64,000 nucleotides of DNA from contig CAVUHX010000039.1 in the NCBI GenBank assembly GCA_963741405.1, positions 372,001 through 436,000 of the forward strand, read 5' to 3'. The translations under genes were made by a program, and so were the position numbers. Source of the stretch: Roseiarcus sp963741405. Lineage in GTDB: Bacteria; Pseudomonadota; Alphaproteobacteria; Rhizobiales; Beijerinckiaceae. The number at the start of each line of letters is the position of its first letter. The first letter of the stretch is position 1. The notes beneath the pieces were generated by a model. The model searched no databases. It saw only the letters and a program-made list of their open reading frames with translations, and was not told the DNA's origin. Below, piece after piece: positions 17,541 to 27,042 of this stretch.

Positions 17541-17850
17541 CGCATCCGCCGCGGTCGAGAACGGAACGCGTGCGCCAGACGAAGGTTGTCGTATCGTTCC
17601 CGGTTAGGCTTCTCCTCAGCTATCACAGCGCGATTCGCTCCCAGCTTGCGAGGTGCACAAACACCCCTTGCGTAGGGCGAGTAAATTAGCAATTCTTCGT
17701 TCTTCAAACGCTCTGGCAAGAAGATCGGTCGACGCCCAGATATAGTCGTGTTCGCGTGGATGATTGAGTTGCTGAGGTCCAACCGGCAAGGAACGGGGTT
17801 ATTTCGTGCCCAACGCCTCAAATTCGTTTGTCGTTCGCCTGAGGGCGGGG
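17541..17850. other. Intergenic region upstream of clpS
   Basis: About 310 bases between the phasin terminator and the probable clpS start. I see no gene. It must contain the clpSA promoter, but no convincing -35/-10 pair is obvious by eye. Confidence 0.4.
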
Positions 17851-18246
17851 ATGGCGCGTCTGGCGCGTTGGTTTCATCCGGGCGCGACTGCCAGCGGCTC
17901 CGTGCGAACAATCGCCGCGCGCGAGCCGAAACGCGGGGGCGAAACGCCGGGTAATGGCGCGGCGGTCATCACCCGTACGCGGACGCAGACGAAGCGGCCG
18001 AATATGTATCGCGTCTTGCTGCTGAACGACGACTACACGCCTATGGAGTTCGTAATCTCGATCCTCCAGGCGTTTTTCAACAAGGATTCGCAGGAAGCGA
18101 CGCAGATCATGCTCCAGGTTCATAATAACGGCGTCGGGGAGTGTGGGGTCTACACTTACGAAATTGCGGAAACCAAGGTTTCTCAGGTGATGGACCACGC
18201 ACGCAAGAACCAACACCCTCTTCAATGCATCATGGAAAAGAAGTGA
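17851..18246 (+). CDS. clpS: ATP-dependent Clp protease adaptor ClpS
   Basis: ClpS delivers N-degron substrates to the ClpAP protease. The conserved core is complete: YRVLLLNDDYTPMEFV carries the NDD substrate-pocket motif, and it continues through VHNNGVGECGVYTYEIAETK with the zinc/ClpA-binding His and Cys to the C-terminal HPLQCIMEKK. The core is about 85 residues, preceded by an unusually long Arg/Ala-rich N-terminal part. The start is uncertain: ATG 17851 (131 residues) is used here, and GTG 17806 would give 146. It is 10 bases upstream of clpA, the usual operon. Confidence 0.92.
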   Translation: MARLARWFHPGATASGSVRTIAAREPKRGGETPGNGAAVITRTRTQTKRPNMYRVLLLNDDYTPMEFVISILQAFFNKDSQEATQIMLQVHNNGVGECGVYTYEIAETKVSQVMDHARKNQHPLQCIMEKK

Positions 18247-18256
18247 GAGGCGCTCC

Positions 18257-20690
18257 ATGCCGATATTCTCCCGTACGCTCGAGAAAACGCTGAGAAAGGC
18301 CTTGGCGCTGGCGAACGAGCGCCATCACGAATACGCCACTCTCGAGCATCTTCTGCTTGCGCTGATCGACGATACCGATGCGGGCGCGGTCATGCGGGCC
18401 TGCGGCGTCGACCTCGACTCGCTCCGCAAGACCGTCGTCAACTATCTCGATACGGAATTGGAAAATCTGGTGGTGGAAACCCAGGAGGAGGCCAAGGCGA
18501 CCAACGGCTTTCAGCGTGTCGTGCAACGGGCCGCCTTTCATGTCCAGTCGTCCGGGCGGGAGGAGGTGACGGGCGCCAACGTGCTCGTCGCCATTTTCGC
18601 CGAGCGTGAGACCCATGCCGCCTTCTTCCTGCAGGAACAGGACATGACCCGCTATGACGCGGTGAACTATATCAGCCACGGCATCGCCAAGCGGCCCGGC
18701 CACTCGGATGCGACGCGCCTGCCCCGCGGCGCCGACGAGGAAGCCGAGACGCGCGATGCGAAGGACACGAAGGAGAGCGGCGACTCGAAGAAAAAGGAAG
18801 GCGCTCTCGATGCTTATTGCGTTAACCTCAACCGGAAAGCGAGGGAAGGGCGCATCGATCCTCTGATCGGCCGCGAAGCGGAGGTGCAGCGCACGATCCA
18901 GGTGCTTTGCCGACGCCAGAAGAACAACCCGCTCCTGGTCGGCGATCCGGGGGTCGGCAAGACCGCGATTGCGGAAGGGCTGGCGCGGAAGATCGTCAAC
19001 TCCGACGTTCCGGAAGTCCTCGAGGAAGCGACAGTGTTCGCCCTCGATATGGGAGCGCTCCTTGCCGGCACCCGGTATCGCGGCGACTTTGAGGAGCGGC
19101 TCAAGCAGGTGATGAAAGAGATCGAGCAGCACAAGGACGCGATTCTCTTTATCGACGAGATTCATACCGTGATCGGAGCCGGCGCCACGTCTGGCGGCGC
19201 CATGGACGCGTCGAATTCTGCTCAAGCCCGCGCTCGCCCAAGGGACGCTGCGATGCATCGGCTCAACCACGTACAAGGAGTATCGGCAGTATTTCGAGAA
19301 GGACCGCGCCCTCGTCCGCCGGTTCCAGAAAATCGACGTCAAGGAGCCGAGCGTCTCGGACGCCATCGAGATCCTGAAGGGGCTGAAGCCCTATTTCGAG
19401 GAGTTCCACAAGCTTCGCTATACGGGGGAGGCGGTGAAGGCCGCGGTTGAACTGTCGTCGCGCTACATCCACGACCGGAAACTGCCCGACAAGGCAATCG
19501 ACGTGATCGACGAGACAGGCGCTTCGCAGATGCTTCTGCCCGAGACCAAGCGGAAAAAAACGATCGGCGTCAAGGAAATCGAGGCGACGATCGCCTCCAT
19601 GGCGCGCATTCCGCCGAAGTCCGTGTCGAAGGACGATACCGAGGTGCTTCAGCATCTCGAGGATACGTTAAGGCGCTCCGTCTACGGTCAGGACGTGGCG
19701 GTGTCCGCTCTCGCCGCCGCGATCAAGCTCGCCCGCGCCGGCCTGCGCGACCCCGAGAAGCCGATCGGCTGCTATCTCTTCTCCGGCCCGACCGGCGTCG
19801 GCAAGACCGAAGCCGCCCGGCAACTCGCGACCAGCCTCGGCCTCGAGCTGATCCGCTTCGACATGTCGGAATATATGGAGCGCCACACCGTATCGCGCCT
19901 CATCGGAGCGCCCCCCGGCTATGTCGGCTTCGACCAGGGCGGACTCCTCACCGACGCGATCGACCAGCATCCGCACAGCGTGCTGCTGCTCGACGAGATC
20001 GAGAAGGCCCATCCGGATCTCTTCAACATCCTGCTGCAGGTCATGGATCACGGCAAGCTGACAGACCATTCCGGCAAGGCGATCGATTTCCGCAATGTGA
20101 TTCTCATCATGACGACCAACGCCGGCGCGCAAGACCTGGCGCGGGCGGCGTTCGGGTTCCATAAGTCGACCCGGGAAGGGGACGACAGGGAAGCGATCGA
20201 CCGTCTGTTCGCGCCCGAGTTCCGCAACCGTCTCGACGCCATCATTCCGTTCGCCCGGCTGCCCGAGACGATCATCGCCCGCGTGGTCGACAAATTCATC
20301 CTCCAGCTCGAGGCGCAACTCGCCGACCGCAACGTCGTGATCGAACTGACCGACGAGGCGCGGTCGTGGCTGGTCGGCAACGGATATGACGAATCCATGG
20401 GCGCACGGCCGATGGCGCGCGTGATCCAGACCCAGATCAAGACCCCGCTCGCCGACGAGGTGCTGTTCGGCAAGCTCAAGAACGGCGGCGTCGTCAAGGT
20501 CGTGGTGGTCAAGGCGGACGAGACCGGGGAAAAGAAACTCGGCTTCGTTTATCCCGAGGGTCCGGCGGCGCCGCGGATGGAGCGCGATATCATCCTCGCC
20601 ACAAAAGGCCGGGGCCGAGCTCGCAAGCGAGTCGAACCCGCCGTCCAGGCGGGTCCGGCGGACAAGACGCCCGAACCCGAGACGCCATAG
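18257..20690 (+). pseudogene. clpA: ATP-dependent Clp protease ATPase ClpA, interrupted by one frameshift
   Basis: All ClpA parts are present: two N-terminal Clp repeats (residues about 1-145), the first AAA+ module (Walker A GDPGVGKT, Walker B ILFIDEIHTVIGAG), the second AAA+ module (GPTGVGKTEAARQ, LLLDEIEKAHPD) and the C-terminal D2-small domain. After Asn320 the frame breaks. Codons AAT-T-CTG-CTC-AAG at 19214-19226 contain one extra T (19217), and removing it restores the expected ASNLLKPALAQGTLRCIGSTT and an 810-residue protein. ClpA is normally intact in this group, so a sequencing indel is the simplest reading; otherwise the cell would make only the N-terminal half. Confidence 0.92.
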
Positions 20691-21173
20691 GCGCTGGCGC
20701 CGGTCAATCCCCCAGGCCCTGGGGCCGGCGACTCACGCAAATCCGAAGGGGCCCGCGGGCGCGCCGGCGTTCTCATGCTCCTGTCGTCCGCCGCGTCCAG
20801 CGCCTGCTTCGACGACGGGGACGCATCCCCGATCGGGGCATCTCTCCCTGTTTCTCCCTGGTAGCAGGGAGAAACCCGGCGAGACCCGACTCTCTCCTCC
20901 AAGCTCAAGCGAGCAAAAACTCCGTTATTTCAGCGTTTCGAGGCTGAAACAGGAACCGGAGAGCCGGACGGGAAACGGGCGACGGGGCGCACTCGCCCAG
21001 CCCCAGGCCGCGCGCCGGGTTAGAGCCGGGCCCCATCGAGCATCATGATAAACAGAAGGGTGCGGCGGATTGCCCGAACGCCAACAGGCGACTCGGTAAT
21101 GTAGGATTTGAGCCTCGCCCCAGGGCGGCCGGGGACTTTTGGTTGCGAATCTGCGCCGGCCCTTCGATCGCAC
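20691..21173. other. Intergenic region after clpA with palindromes
   Basis: About 480 bases between the convergent clpA and porin genes, with no gene seen. It holds a 12-bp palindrome CCCCGATCGGGG at 20827-20838 and a perfect 11-bp hairpin at 20850-20875. Confidence 0.5.
20850..20875. repeat. Perfect 11-bp hairpin downstream of clpA
   Basis: Arms GTTTCTCCCTG and CAGGGAGAAAC with a GTAG loop. There is no T run on either side. It contains the CAGGGA core also seen in the repeat region near 7.3 kb. It may end or stabilise the clpSA transcript. Confidence 0.7.
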
Positions 21174-21207
21174 AAAAAAAGAGGGAAGGCTTTCGCCTTC
21201 CCTCTTT
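21174..21207 (-). terminator. Intrinsic terminator of the porin gene
   Basis: Read on the minus strand, a perfect 13-bp stem (AAAGAGGGAAGGC with GCCTTCCCTCTTT), a GAAA tetraloop and a following T run. It lies 24 bases after the porin stop codon. Confidence 0.95.
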
Positions 21208-21230
21208 CATTCCGAAGATCCAGTCGAGGA

Positions 21231-22057
21231 TCAGAACTTGTAGTTCACGCCGACGCGGAAGATCGAGCCGTCGAAGTTGACCTTCGCCGTCGCATAGGTG
21301 GCCGGCCACGATCAGGGAGGCGGCCGGATTGGCGACCGTCACAGTGTTGCGAGCTGCCGAGGTTGTAGTACAGATATTCGCCCTTCAGCGTGATGTTGTT
21401 GGTGAATCGCATATTCGACGCCGGCGCCGAGGGTCCAACCGGTGCGGGTTTGGCTGCCGCCGTTGCCGAACCAGCCCCAACCGTTGAGGCTGTCATAGAC
21501 GTCAAAGTGACGGCTGCCGCCGCCGTAGGCGAAGCCGCCCGTGCCGTAGATCATCAGGCGATTGTCAGGCGTGGCGACGAAGCCGACACGCGCGCGTGTC
21601 GTGCCGAGCCAATCCAGCTTTCGCGAACCGTTCTCTGTCAGCCAGTCGTTCTGGCCGTTCCACAGGAAAGTCGAGCCTGATGAAGTTACTGTCCTTCTTC
21701 ATGCTGGTCCAGTCGAAGTCCGTCTCGACGCCGAACACGAACGCGCCGGACTGCCAGTTGTACCCGGCCTGACCGCCGCCGATGAATCCGGACTGGCCGC
21801 CGCCCAACGAGCCGCTGGGCCAGTAGGTCGTGAGCAACGGGAAGCCGGCGTTGTAGAGGGTCGTGTCGTGTGCTGCCCGTGCCCCAGATGCCGCCGGCGT
21901 TCAGACCGATGTAGAACCCGGTCCAGGTGAAGGGCGGCGGCACGTAGATCGGCACCGGGGCTTCCTTGCGGGTCGGAAGGTCAGCGGCCTGTGCCGAAAT
22001 GGCGCCCGCAACGGTCAACGCCGCGGCGGCAGCCCCCATAAGCCAACGATTCTTCAT
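21231..22057 (-). pseudogene. Omp25/RopB-like outer-membrane beta-barrel protein with several frameshifts
   Basis: The start has a good ribosome-binding site (GGAGAATG) and a signal peptide (MKNRWLMGAAAAALTVAGAISAQA). The mature protein begins FTWTGFYIGLNAGG, diagnostic for the RopB/Omp25 family of small Hyphomicrobiales porin-like proteins, and it ends with the barrel-closing SIFRVGVNYKF. Total length fits the family (about 275 residues), but the coding sequence jumps frame at least five times, near 21870, 21675, 21410 (an extra A in GAATATGCGATTCACC on the minus strand), 21350 and 21303. An excellent terminator follows. Either the assembly has indels or the gene is decayed. Confidence 0.85.
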
Positions 22058-22274
22058 TTTTCATTCTCCGTTTTGATCGGCTCCGCCTTGCGCTTGTTGT
22101 CGCGCGCCGTCGCCCGTTGAAAATCTATGTTCTTCTTATACGGACGCGCTTCCGCTGAAGTCCATCGTTGCGTCGGCGTTCGGTCATTTTCGTGAGCGGA
22201 TGTGGCAAAATAGACACAAATTGGCTCGGTTTGGTTAAGTAACCCTTAGCGATTACAACGGATTGGGAGACGCG

Positions 22275-22967
22275 TTAACCAGTTACTAGGGTCGCGAGCA
22301 GCACCGCGATCACGCCGGTCAGGAAAACGCCGTCAAATGTACCTGCGCCGCCGATCGAGGCGACCGGGGCGCCGAGCGTTCTGAGCGCTCCCAGATTGAG
22401 CAGATCGGCGCCGACGAGAACGCCGATGCAGCCGCCGATGTAGGCCAGGGGCGCCGCATAGCGCCGCGACAGGACGAGGCCGGCGAAGGCGGCGAGGAGC
22501 GGCGGGGCGACGATTGGCACCGAAATGCCGACGCCCGGGATTGGGGTCGCCATCCGATGGACGAAGAAGGCGACGATGACGATCGCGACGAGCCCCGATC
22601 CCCAGAGGCGATAGCGCGCCAGCAGGTAGAACGACAGCAGGATCGGGATGACCGCTCCGCCGACGTTGATGGCCAGCACCGTGCCTGGCCAGTCGACCGC
22701 GACCGGCGCCAGGAACGGCATTCCCATGAACTCGATCACCGCATGCGAGACGATGCGCTGCTCGGGCAGGCGGACGAGCGGCAGGTTGATGTAGGAGCCG
22801 AGCAGCGAGCCGAACAGCGCCAGCGTGACCACGAGTGGATTGAGGCCCAGAGCCGAATAGGCCCGCCGAAGGAGCCCGATCTGAATGAGGATGACGAGGC
22901 CGACGAGGAGAACGGCGAACAACGCCGCTAGAGGGGCGCTGACCGGAAAATAGTGGATGTGGTTCAC
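22275..22967 (-). CDS. DUF1614 family membrane protein
   Basis: About 230 residues forming seven or so membrane segments. The C-terminal part carries the family's recognisable SIGGAGTFDGVFLTGVIAVLLA segment. DUF1614 proteins are inner-membrane proteins of unknown function found in many alphaproteobacteria and archaea. The start is taken as GTG 22967, whose translation begins NHIHYFPVSAPL; the gene sits close behind the HIT gene, 26 bases away. The frame extends further upstream through the HIT gene but that part is a shadow. Confidence 0.82.
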   Translation of the reverse strand: MNHIHYFPVSAPLAALFAVLLVGLVILIQIGLLRRAYSALGLNPLVVTLALFGSLLGSYINLPLVRLPEQRIVSHAVIEFMGMPFLAPVAVDWPGTVLAINVGGAVIPILLSFYLLARYRLWGSGLVAIVIVAFFVHRMATPIPGVGISVPIVAPPLLAAFAGLVLSRRYAAPLAYIGGCIGVLVGADLLNLGALRTLGAPVASIGGAGTFDGVFLTGVIAVLLATLVTG

Positions 22968-22993
22968 GGTCTCGTCATCCGGCCTCGCCGCGC

Positions 22994-23425
22994 TCAAACG
23001 CGCGCGAAGGCCGTAATGATCCGCTCCGCGTGCGGGCGCAGCGCCTCGGCGTTCCGAAACGGTCCGCCCGGGGGCCTGACCGCCACGCCGGGCCAGCGCG
23101 GCAGCACATGGAAGTGCAGGTGGAAGACCTGCTGGCCGCCGGCTTCCTCGTTGAACTGCTGGATGGTGAGCCCCTCCGCTTCCATCCCGGCCTTGACGGC
23201 GCGCGCGACCTTCTGAACCGCCGGCATGAGGCGGGCGAGGTCCGAAGGGGCAATGTCGAAGATGTTGCGGGCCGGAACCTTGGGGATGACCAGCGTATGT
23301 CCGTCGGCGCGCGGCATCACGTCGAGGAAGGCCAGCGCTGCGTCGTCCTCGTAGACCTTGGTGCACGGGGCCTCGCCGCGCAGGATCTTGGCGAAGATGT
23401 TGCTCTGATCATAGGTCGACGTCAA
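22994..23425 (-). CDS. HIT family (histidine triad) protein
   Basis: A small nucleotide hydrolase or transferase of the HINT class. It has the N-terminal NIFAKILRGEAPCTKVYEDD and the catalytic triad motif HLHFHVLP. Length 143 residues with the TTG start at 23425, which has GGGAG eight bases upstream and matches the usual length of the family; ATG 23455 (153 residues) is the alternative. It overlaps the end of the FemAB-like gene, so the genes 24641-22275 form one operon. The substrate is probably an adenosine phosphoramidate, inferred from the family. Confidence 0.9.
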   Translation of the reverse strand: MTSTYDQSNIFAKILRGEAPCTKVYEDDAALAFLDVMPRADGHTLVIPKVPARNIFDIAPSDLARLMPAVQKVARAVKAGMEAEGLTIQQFNEEAGGQQVFHLHFHVLPRWPGVAVRPPGGPFRNAEALRPHAERIITAFARV

Positions 23426-24641
23426 AGGATTCTCCCGCAGTCTCGTTGCTCGCATCGTCGCCCTTCCGAAAGGGCGCATGATCCTCATAGTGAGCAATCG
23501 TCCGCGCCACCGCCGCGCGTTCGTGCCGCAGATAGTCGGCGACCGCCTTGGCCAGCCGGGCGTCGGCGAATTCGTGGGCCGAATAGGTGACGACAGGACG
23601 ATAGCCGCGGGCGAGCTTGTGCTCCCCCTGTGCGCCCGCCTCGACCCGTTTCAGCCCGCGCTCGAGCGCGAATTCGATCGCCTGATAGTAGCACACTTCG
23701 AAATGGAGGAACGGCCTCTCCTCGATTGCGCCCCAGTTGCGGCCATAGAGCGCGTCGTCGCCGATGAAATTGATCGCGCCGGCGATGTAGCGTCCGCCAC
23801 GTTTGGCCAGCACGAGCAGGATGCGCTCGGCCATCGACGCTCCGACCAGGGTGAAGAAGGAGCGGGTCAGATAGGGACGGCCCCACTTGCGCGAGCCGGT
23901 GTCCATGTAGAATTTGAAAAAAGAATCCCAATGCTCTGGCCGTATTGATGGACCCGTCGCCCATTCGATCGTGACGTCGTCGCCCAGCGCGTCCCGCCGC
24001 TCCCGCCTGATCGCCTTGCGCTTGCGCGAGGCGAGAGCGGCGAGAAAGTCGTCGAAGGTCGAGAATCCGTTGCACAGGAAGTGGAACTGCTCGCCGTGGC
24101 GGACGAGAAAGCCCATGCGCTCGAGCCGGGCTGCGTCCTCGGCGGTGGGGAAGGTGACGTGGATGGATGAGGCTTTCGTCTGCCGGCGAACCTCCCGCAG
24201 GGCCTCGATCAGCGTCTCGCGCGCGCCTTCGGGAGCATGGCGCGCGACGAGCAGGCGACGGCCGGTCGCGGGGGTGAAGGGCGCGGCGACCTGAAGCTTC
24301 GGATAGTAGCGGCCGCCGGCGCGTTCATAGGCGTCCGCCCAGGCGTGATCGAACACATATTCGCCCTGGCTGTGGCTCTTGAGATACGAGGGCGCGGCGG
24401 CGACGATCCGGCCGGCAGAATCCTCGACGACCACATGCGCCGGCGTCCAGCCGGACCGGCCGCCGGTGGAACCGGAGGCTTCGAGCGCGTGAAGGAAGGC
24501 GTGCGCGACGAAAGGGTTGAACCGCTCGCCTTCCGCCTCGTCCTCGCTCAGGCCCGCCGGATTGGCGCAGGCGTCCCACGCCGCCGGATCGACGTCGGCG
24601 ATGGAGGGGATGAGACGGGCGGTGAAGGTCGGAGAAGGCAT
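23409..24641 (-). CDS. FemAB-like/GNAT-fold acyltransferase (COG3146)
   Basis: A 410-residue cytoplasmic protein of the COG3146 (Pfam FemAB_like) family. It has the long double-GNAT shape and conserved segments such as NPFVAHAFLHALEASG near the N terminus, SRKRKAIRRERR in the middle and GAQGEHKLARGYRP near the C terminus. Related proteins are annotated as peptidoglycan-interpeptide or acyl-CoA-dependent transferases, but the real substrate is undetermined. It heads the operon with HIT and DUF1614; its stop overlaps the HIT start. Confidence 0.88.
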   Translation of the reverse strand: MPSPTFTARLIPSIADVDPAAWDACANPAGLSEDEAEGERFNPFVAHAFLHALEASGSTGGRSGWTPAHVVVEDSAGRIVAAAPSYLKSHSQGEYVFDHAWADAYERAGGRYYPKLQVAAPFTPATGRRLLVARHAPEGARETLIEALREVRRQTKASSIHVTFPTAEDAARLERMGFLVRHGEQFHFLCNGFSTFDDFLAALASRKRKAIRRERRDALGDDVTIEWATGPSIRPEHWDSFFKFYMDTGSRKWGRPYLTRSFFTLVGASMAERILLVLAKRGGRYIAGAINFIGDDALYGRNWGAIEERPFLHFEVCYYQAIEFALERGLKRVEAGAQGEHKLARGYRPVVTYSAHEFADARLAKAVADYLRHERAAVARTIAHYEDHAPFRKGDDASNETAGESFDVDL

Positions 24642-24724
24642 GAAGACAGCAGAGGGGTGGGGTGCGTTTCAATCCTAGCACGATGCGTCCATTTTGCGGC
24701 GCACGCGATGAAACGTCGTCCCTC

Positions 24725-25951
24725 CTACTTCGCGTCCCTCCGAACGATCTCGTAGATTGCCGCCACGGCGTCGCTCAGCTTGTTGGCGTCGTCGTCGGGC
24801 TGGGAATTCGTCTGCACCGTGATCATCAGTTTTTCTTTCTCGAACCAGACATAGAGCGTCCGGTAGCCGAGCGTGGTCCCCTGATAAAACCATTGCGGCC
24901 CGAATGGCCCGAGAACGCCCTTGGCGAGGCCGAGGGAAAAGCCGCGCGGATCGTCGGCCGAGACATCCGCGATTGGCTGGCCGGTCCGGGTCGAAACCAG
25001 CGCCATCCATTCCGCCTGCTGCTTCGGCGGAACCACGCGACCCTCGAACACCGCCCGCATCCAGAGGTCGACGTCGCGAGCGCTGGCGACGGCGCCGCCG
25101 GCCGCCTGCGCCCAGGACGTGCTCATGGAGCGCATGTCCTGGCCGATCAGCGGGAGATTCCAAGATTGCTTGCACTGGGGCTGATATTCGGCGCAGGCCG
25201 AATTGTCGAAATAGCCGTGGGCCAGGCGTCTGGTCACAGCTTCGGGATAGGTCCCGTTCTCGTAGAATGTGCTGTCGAGCCCCAGCGTGTCGATCACCAT
25301 TTCGTGCACGAGGTCGCGATAGGACCGGCCGGCCGCCTTTTCGGCGATCATGCTGGCGAGAATGTAGTTGGTGTTCGAATAGTGGTAGCCCGTGCTGGCC
25401 GGCAAGGCGTTCGCACCGGCAGGGTAGGCGATCTTGACGAGGTCCTCCGCCGTGAGGTCGCGGGTGGGCTCGCTGATCCAGGCGCGCGAAATGGTCTCGC
25501 TCTCGGAATAGTTGGGGATGCCGCTCGTCATGTCGAGGAGGCGGCGGATGGTGACGTCCTTCCACGCCGGATATTGCGGCAGCCATCGGCCGATCGTCTC
25601 ATCGAGGGAGAGTTTACCCGCGGCCTCGAGCTCGAGGATCACCGCGGCGCAGAAAGATTTCGACGTGCTGCCCATCTGGAACAAAGTGTCCCGCCCGACA
25701 GGCGGATCCGCGGGGTCGCGGCCGACCTTGCCGGCGAAGGCCTCGATCGCCGGGCCCGGATCGCCGAAGCTGACATAGGCCGCGGCGCCGGTGATTTTCT
25801 CGACCGGCGCCCGTTCGGCCACCCATGTGTCCAGCGCCGCCTGGATTCTTTCCGCCTGGCTCGCCTCCGCCTTCGCGCCCGGGGCTGAGAGCAGCGCGAG
25901 GACGAGCCCGAGGGAGGCGAGGGAGGCGAAGGACTTGCCGCGAATCGTCAT
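24725..25951 (-). CDS. Exported serine hydrolase, class C beta-lactamase fold
   Basis: A 408-residue protein with a signal peptide (FASLASLGLVLALLSAPGAKA) and the S12 motifs: SxxK as STSK (GSTSKSFCAAV), Y-x-N as YSN in TGYHYSNTNY, and a C-terminal strand that takes the place of KTG, reading QGTTLGYR. It belongs to the esterase/D-aminopeptidase/PBP4*-like group rather than being a resistance enzyme. Two cysteine positions (SACAEYQPQCKQ) may form a disulfide in the periplasm. The start at 25951 follows AAGGGGAAACAGGA; an upstream GTG/TTG extension is less likely. Confidence 0.87.
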   Translation of the reverse strand: MTIRGKSFASLASLGLVLALLSAPGAKAEASQAERIQAALDTWVAERAPVEKITGAAAYVSFGDPGPAIEAFAGKVGRDPADPPVGRDTLFQMGSTSKSFCAAVILELEAAGKLSLDETIGRWLPQYPAWKDVTIRRLLDMTSGIPNYSESETISRAWISEPTRDLTAEDLVKIAYPAGANALPASTGYHYSNTNYILASMIAEKAAGRSYRDLVHEMVIDTLGLDSTFYENGTYPEAVTRRLAHGYFDNSACAEYQPQCKQSWNLPLIGQDMRSMSTSWAQAAGGAVASARDVDLWMRAVFEGRVVPPKQQAEWMALVSTRTGQPIADVSADDPRGFSLGLAKGVLGPFGPQWFYQGTTLGYRTLYVWFEKEKLMITVQTNSQPDDDANKLSDAVAAIYEIVRRDAK

Positions 25952-26092
25952 TTCCTGTTTCCCCTTGCAAGGCCGCGCCGGCAGCATACGCCGCCGGGAG
26001 AACGCGGGGCCAGCGTCCGCTTACCGGCGCGGCCAGGGGGGTCGAAGTCGCGCGCTGCGATCAGGGACGGATCGAGCGCGTCGCCGCAGGCG

Positions 26093-26872
26093 CTACGCCG
26101 CGAACTCGATGCGGATCGGCGTGTGATCGGAGGCCTTGTCGCGGCCGCGCATCGCCTTGTCGATCTCGACCGAAGCGAGCTTGTCGGCCGCTTGCGGCGA
26201 CAGCAGCAGGTGGTCGATGCGGATGCCGTTGTTCTTCTGCCACGATCCCGCCTGGTAGTCCCAGAAGGTGTAGAAGCCGCCGGCGTCTGTCGTCGCGCGC
26301 AGGGCGTCGGTGAGGCCAAGCGCCAGAAGCTCGCGATGTTTGGCGCGGGTCGCCGGCAGGAACAGGGCGTCGGCGGTCCAGGCTTCCGGGTGCGCGGCGT
26401 CGGCCGGCTCGGGGATCACGTTGAAGTCCCCGGCGAGGACGAGCGGCTCCTCGTATTCGAGGAGCTTGCGCGCATGGCGGATGAGCCGGTCCATGAAGGC
26501 GAGCTTGTAGGGATATTTCTCCGTGTTGGGCGGATTGCCGTTCGGCAGATAGATGCTGGCGAGCCGGACTACTCCTCCGTCGGTCGCGATCACCGCCTCG
26601 ATGTAGCGCGACTGGACGTCGAAATCGTCGCCGGGCAGGCCGCGGGCGATCTCCATCGGCCGCTTGGACAGGATGGCGACGCCGTTGAACCCCTTCTGCC
26701 CGTGGGTTTCGACATTGTAGCCGAGCTCCTCGATCTCCATCCGCGGGAACTGCTCGTCGAGGCACTTGATCTCCTGCAGGCAGAGCGCGTCCGGCTGAAC
26801 CTCCTTCAGATAGTCGAGGAGGTGGGGAAGCCGCTGGCGGACGGAATTGACGTTCCAGGTGGCGATGCGCAA
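26093..26872 (-). CDS. xthA: Exodeoxyribonuclease III
   Basis: A 259-residue endonuclease/exonuclease/phosphatase-fold enzyme for apurinic-site repair. The landmark motifs are in order: MRIATWNVNSVR, LCLQEIKC with the metal-binding Glu, YLPNGNP, LAGDFNVIPEP with Asp and Asn, and SDHTPI with the catalytic Asp-His. Length and order match bacterial XthA throughout. It is a single gene and is divergent from the hypothetical gene at 27043. Confidence 0.94.
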   Translation of the reverse strand: MRIATWNVNSVRQRLPHLLDYLKEVQPDALCLQEIKCLDEQFPRMEIEELGYNVETHGQKGFNGVAILSKRPMEIARGLPGDDFDVQSRYIEAVIATDGGVVRLASIYLPNGNPPNTEKYPYKLAFMDRLIRHARKLLEYEEPLVLAGDFNVIPEPADAAHPEAWTADALFLPATRAKHRELLALGLTDALRATTDAGGFYTFWDYQAGSWQKNNGIRIDHLLLSPQAADKLASVEIDKAMRGRDKASDHTPIRIEFAA

Positions 26873-27042
26873 GGCGCGGGGCTCCGTTGGGTGCGGGCTC
26901 GCTCATGATGACACGGCGCGCGCGGGAAGGGGAGAGGCGGGTGCGCCGAAGGGCGCTGTCTCCACGCCGATTGGCTCTGCCGGCGCCGTTGACAACGCCG
27001 CTCTCACGGACGCTAGATGCGAATGACAGGGGAGATGGGGAG

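Noticed and set aside
19214..19220. Programmed frameshift in clpA
   Set aside because: There is no slippery heptamer or following structure, and ClpA is not known to use frameshifting. An indel is simpler.
21174..21207. Part of a CRISPR or larger repeat array
   Set aside because: It is a single hairpin with a T run at the expected distance from the porin stop, that is, a terminator.
24725..25951. Beta-lactam resistance gene
   Set aside because: It has SxxK and YxN but lacks a clear KTG, and its sequence style is that of esterase or D-aminopeptidase relatives.
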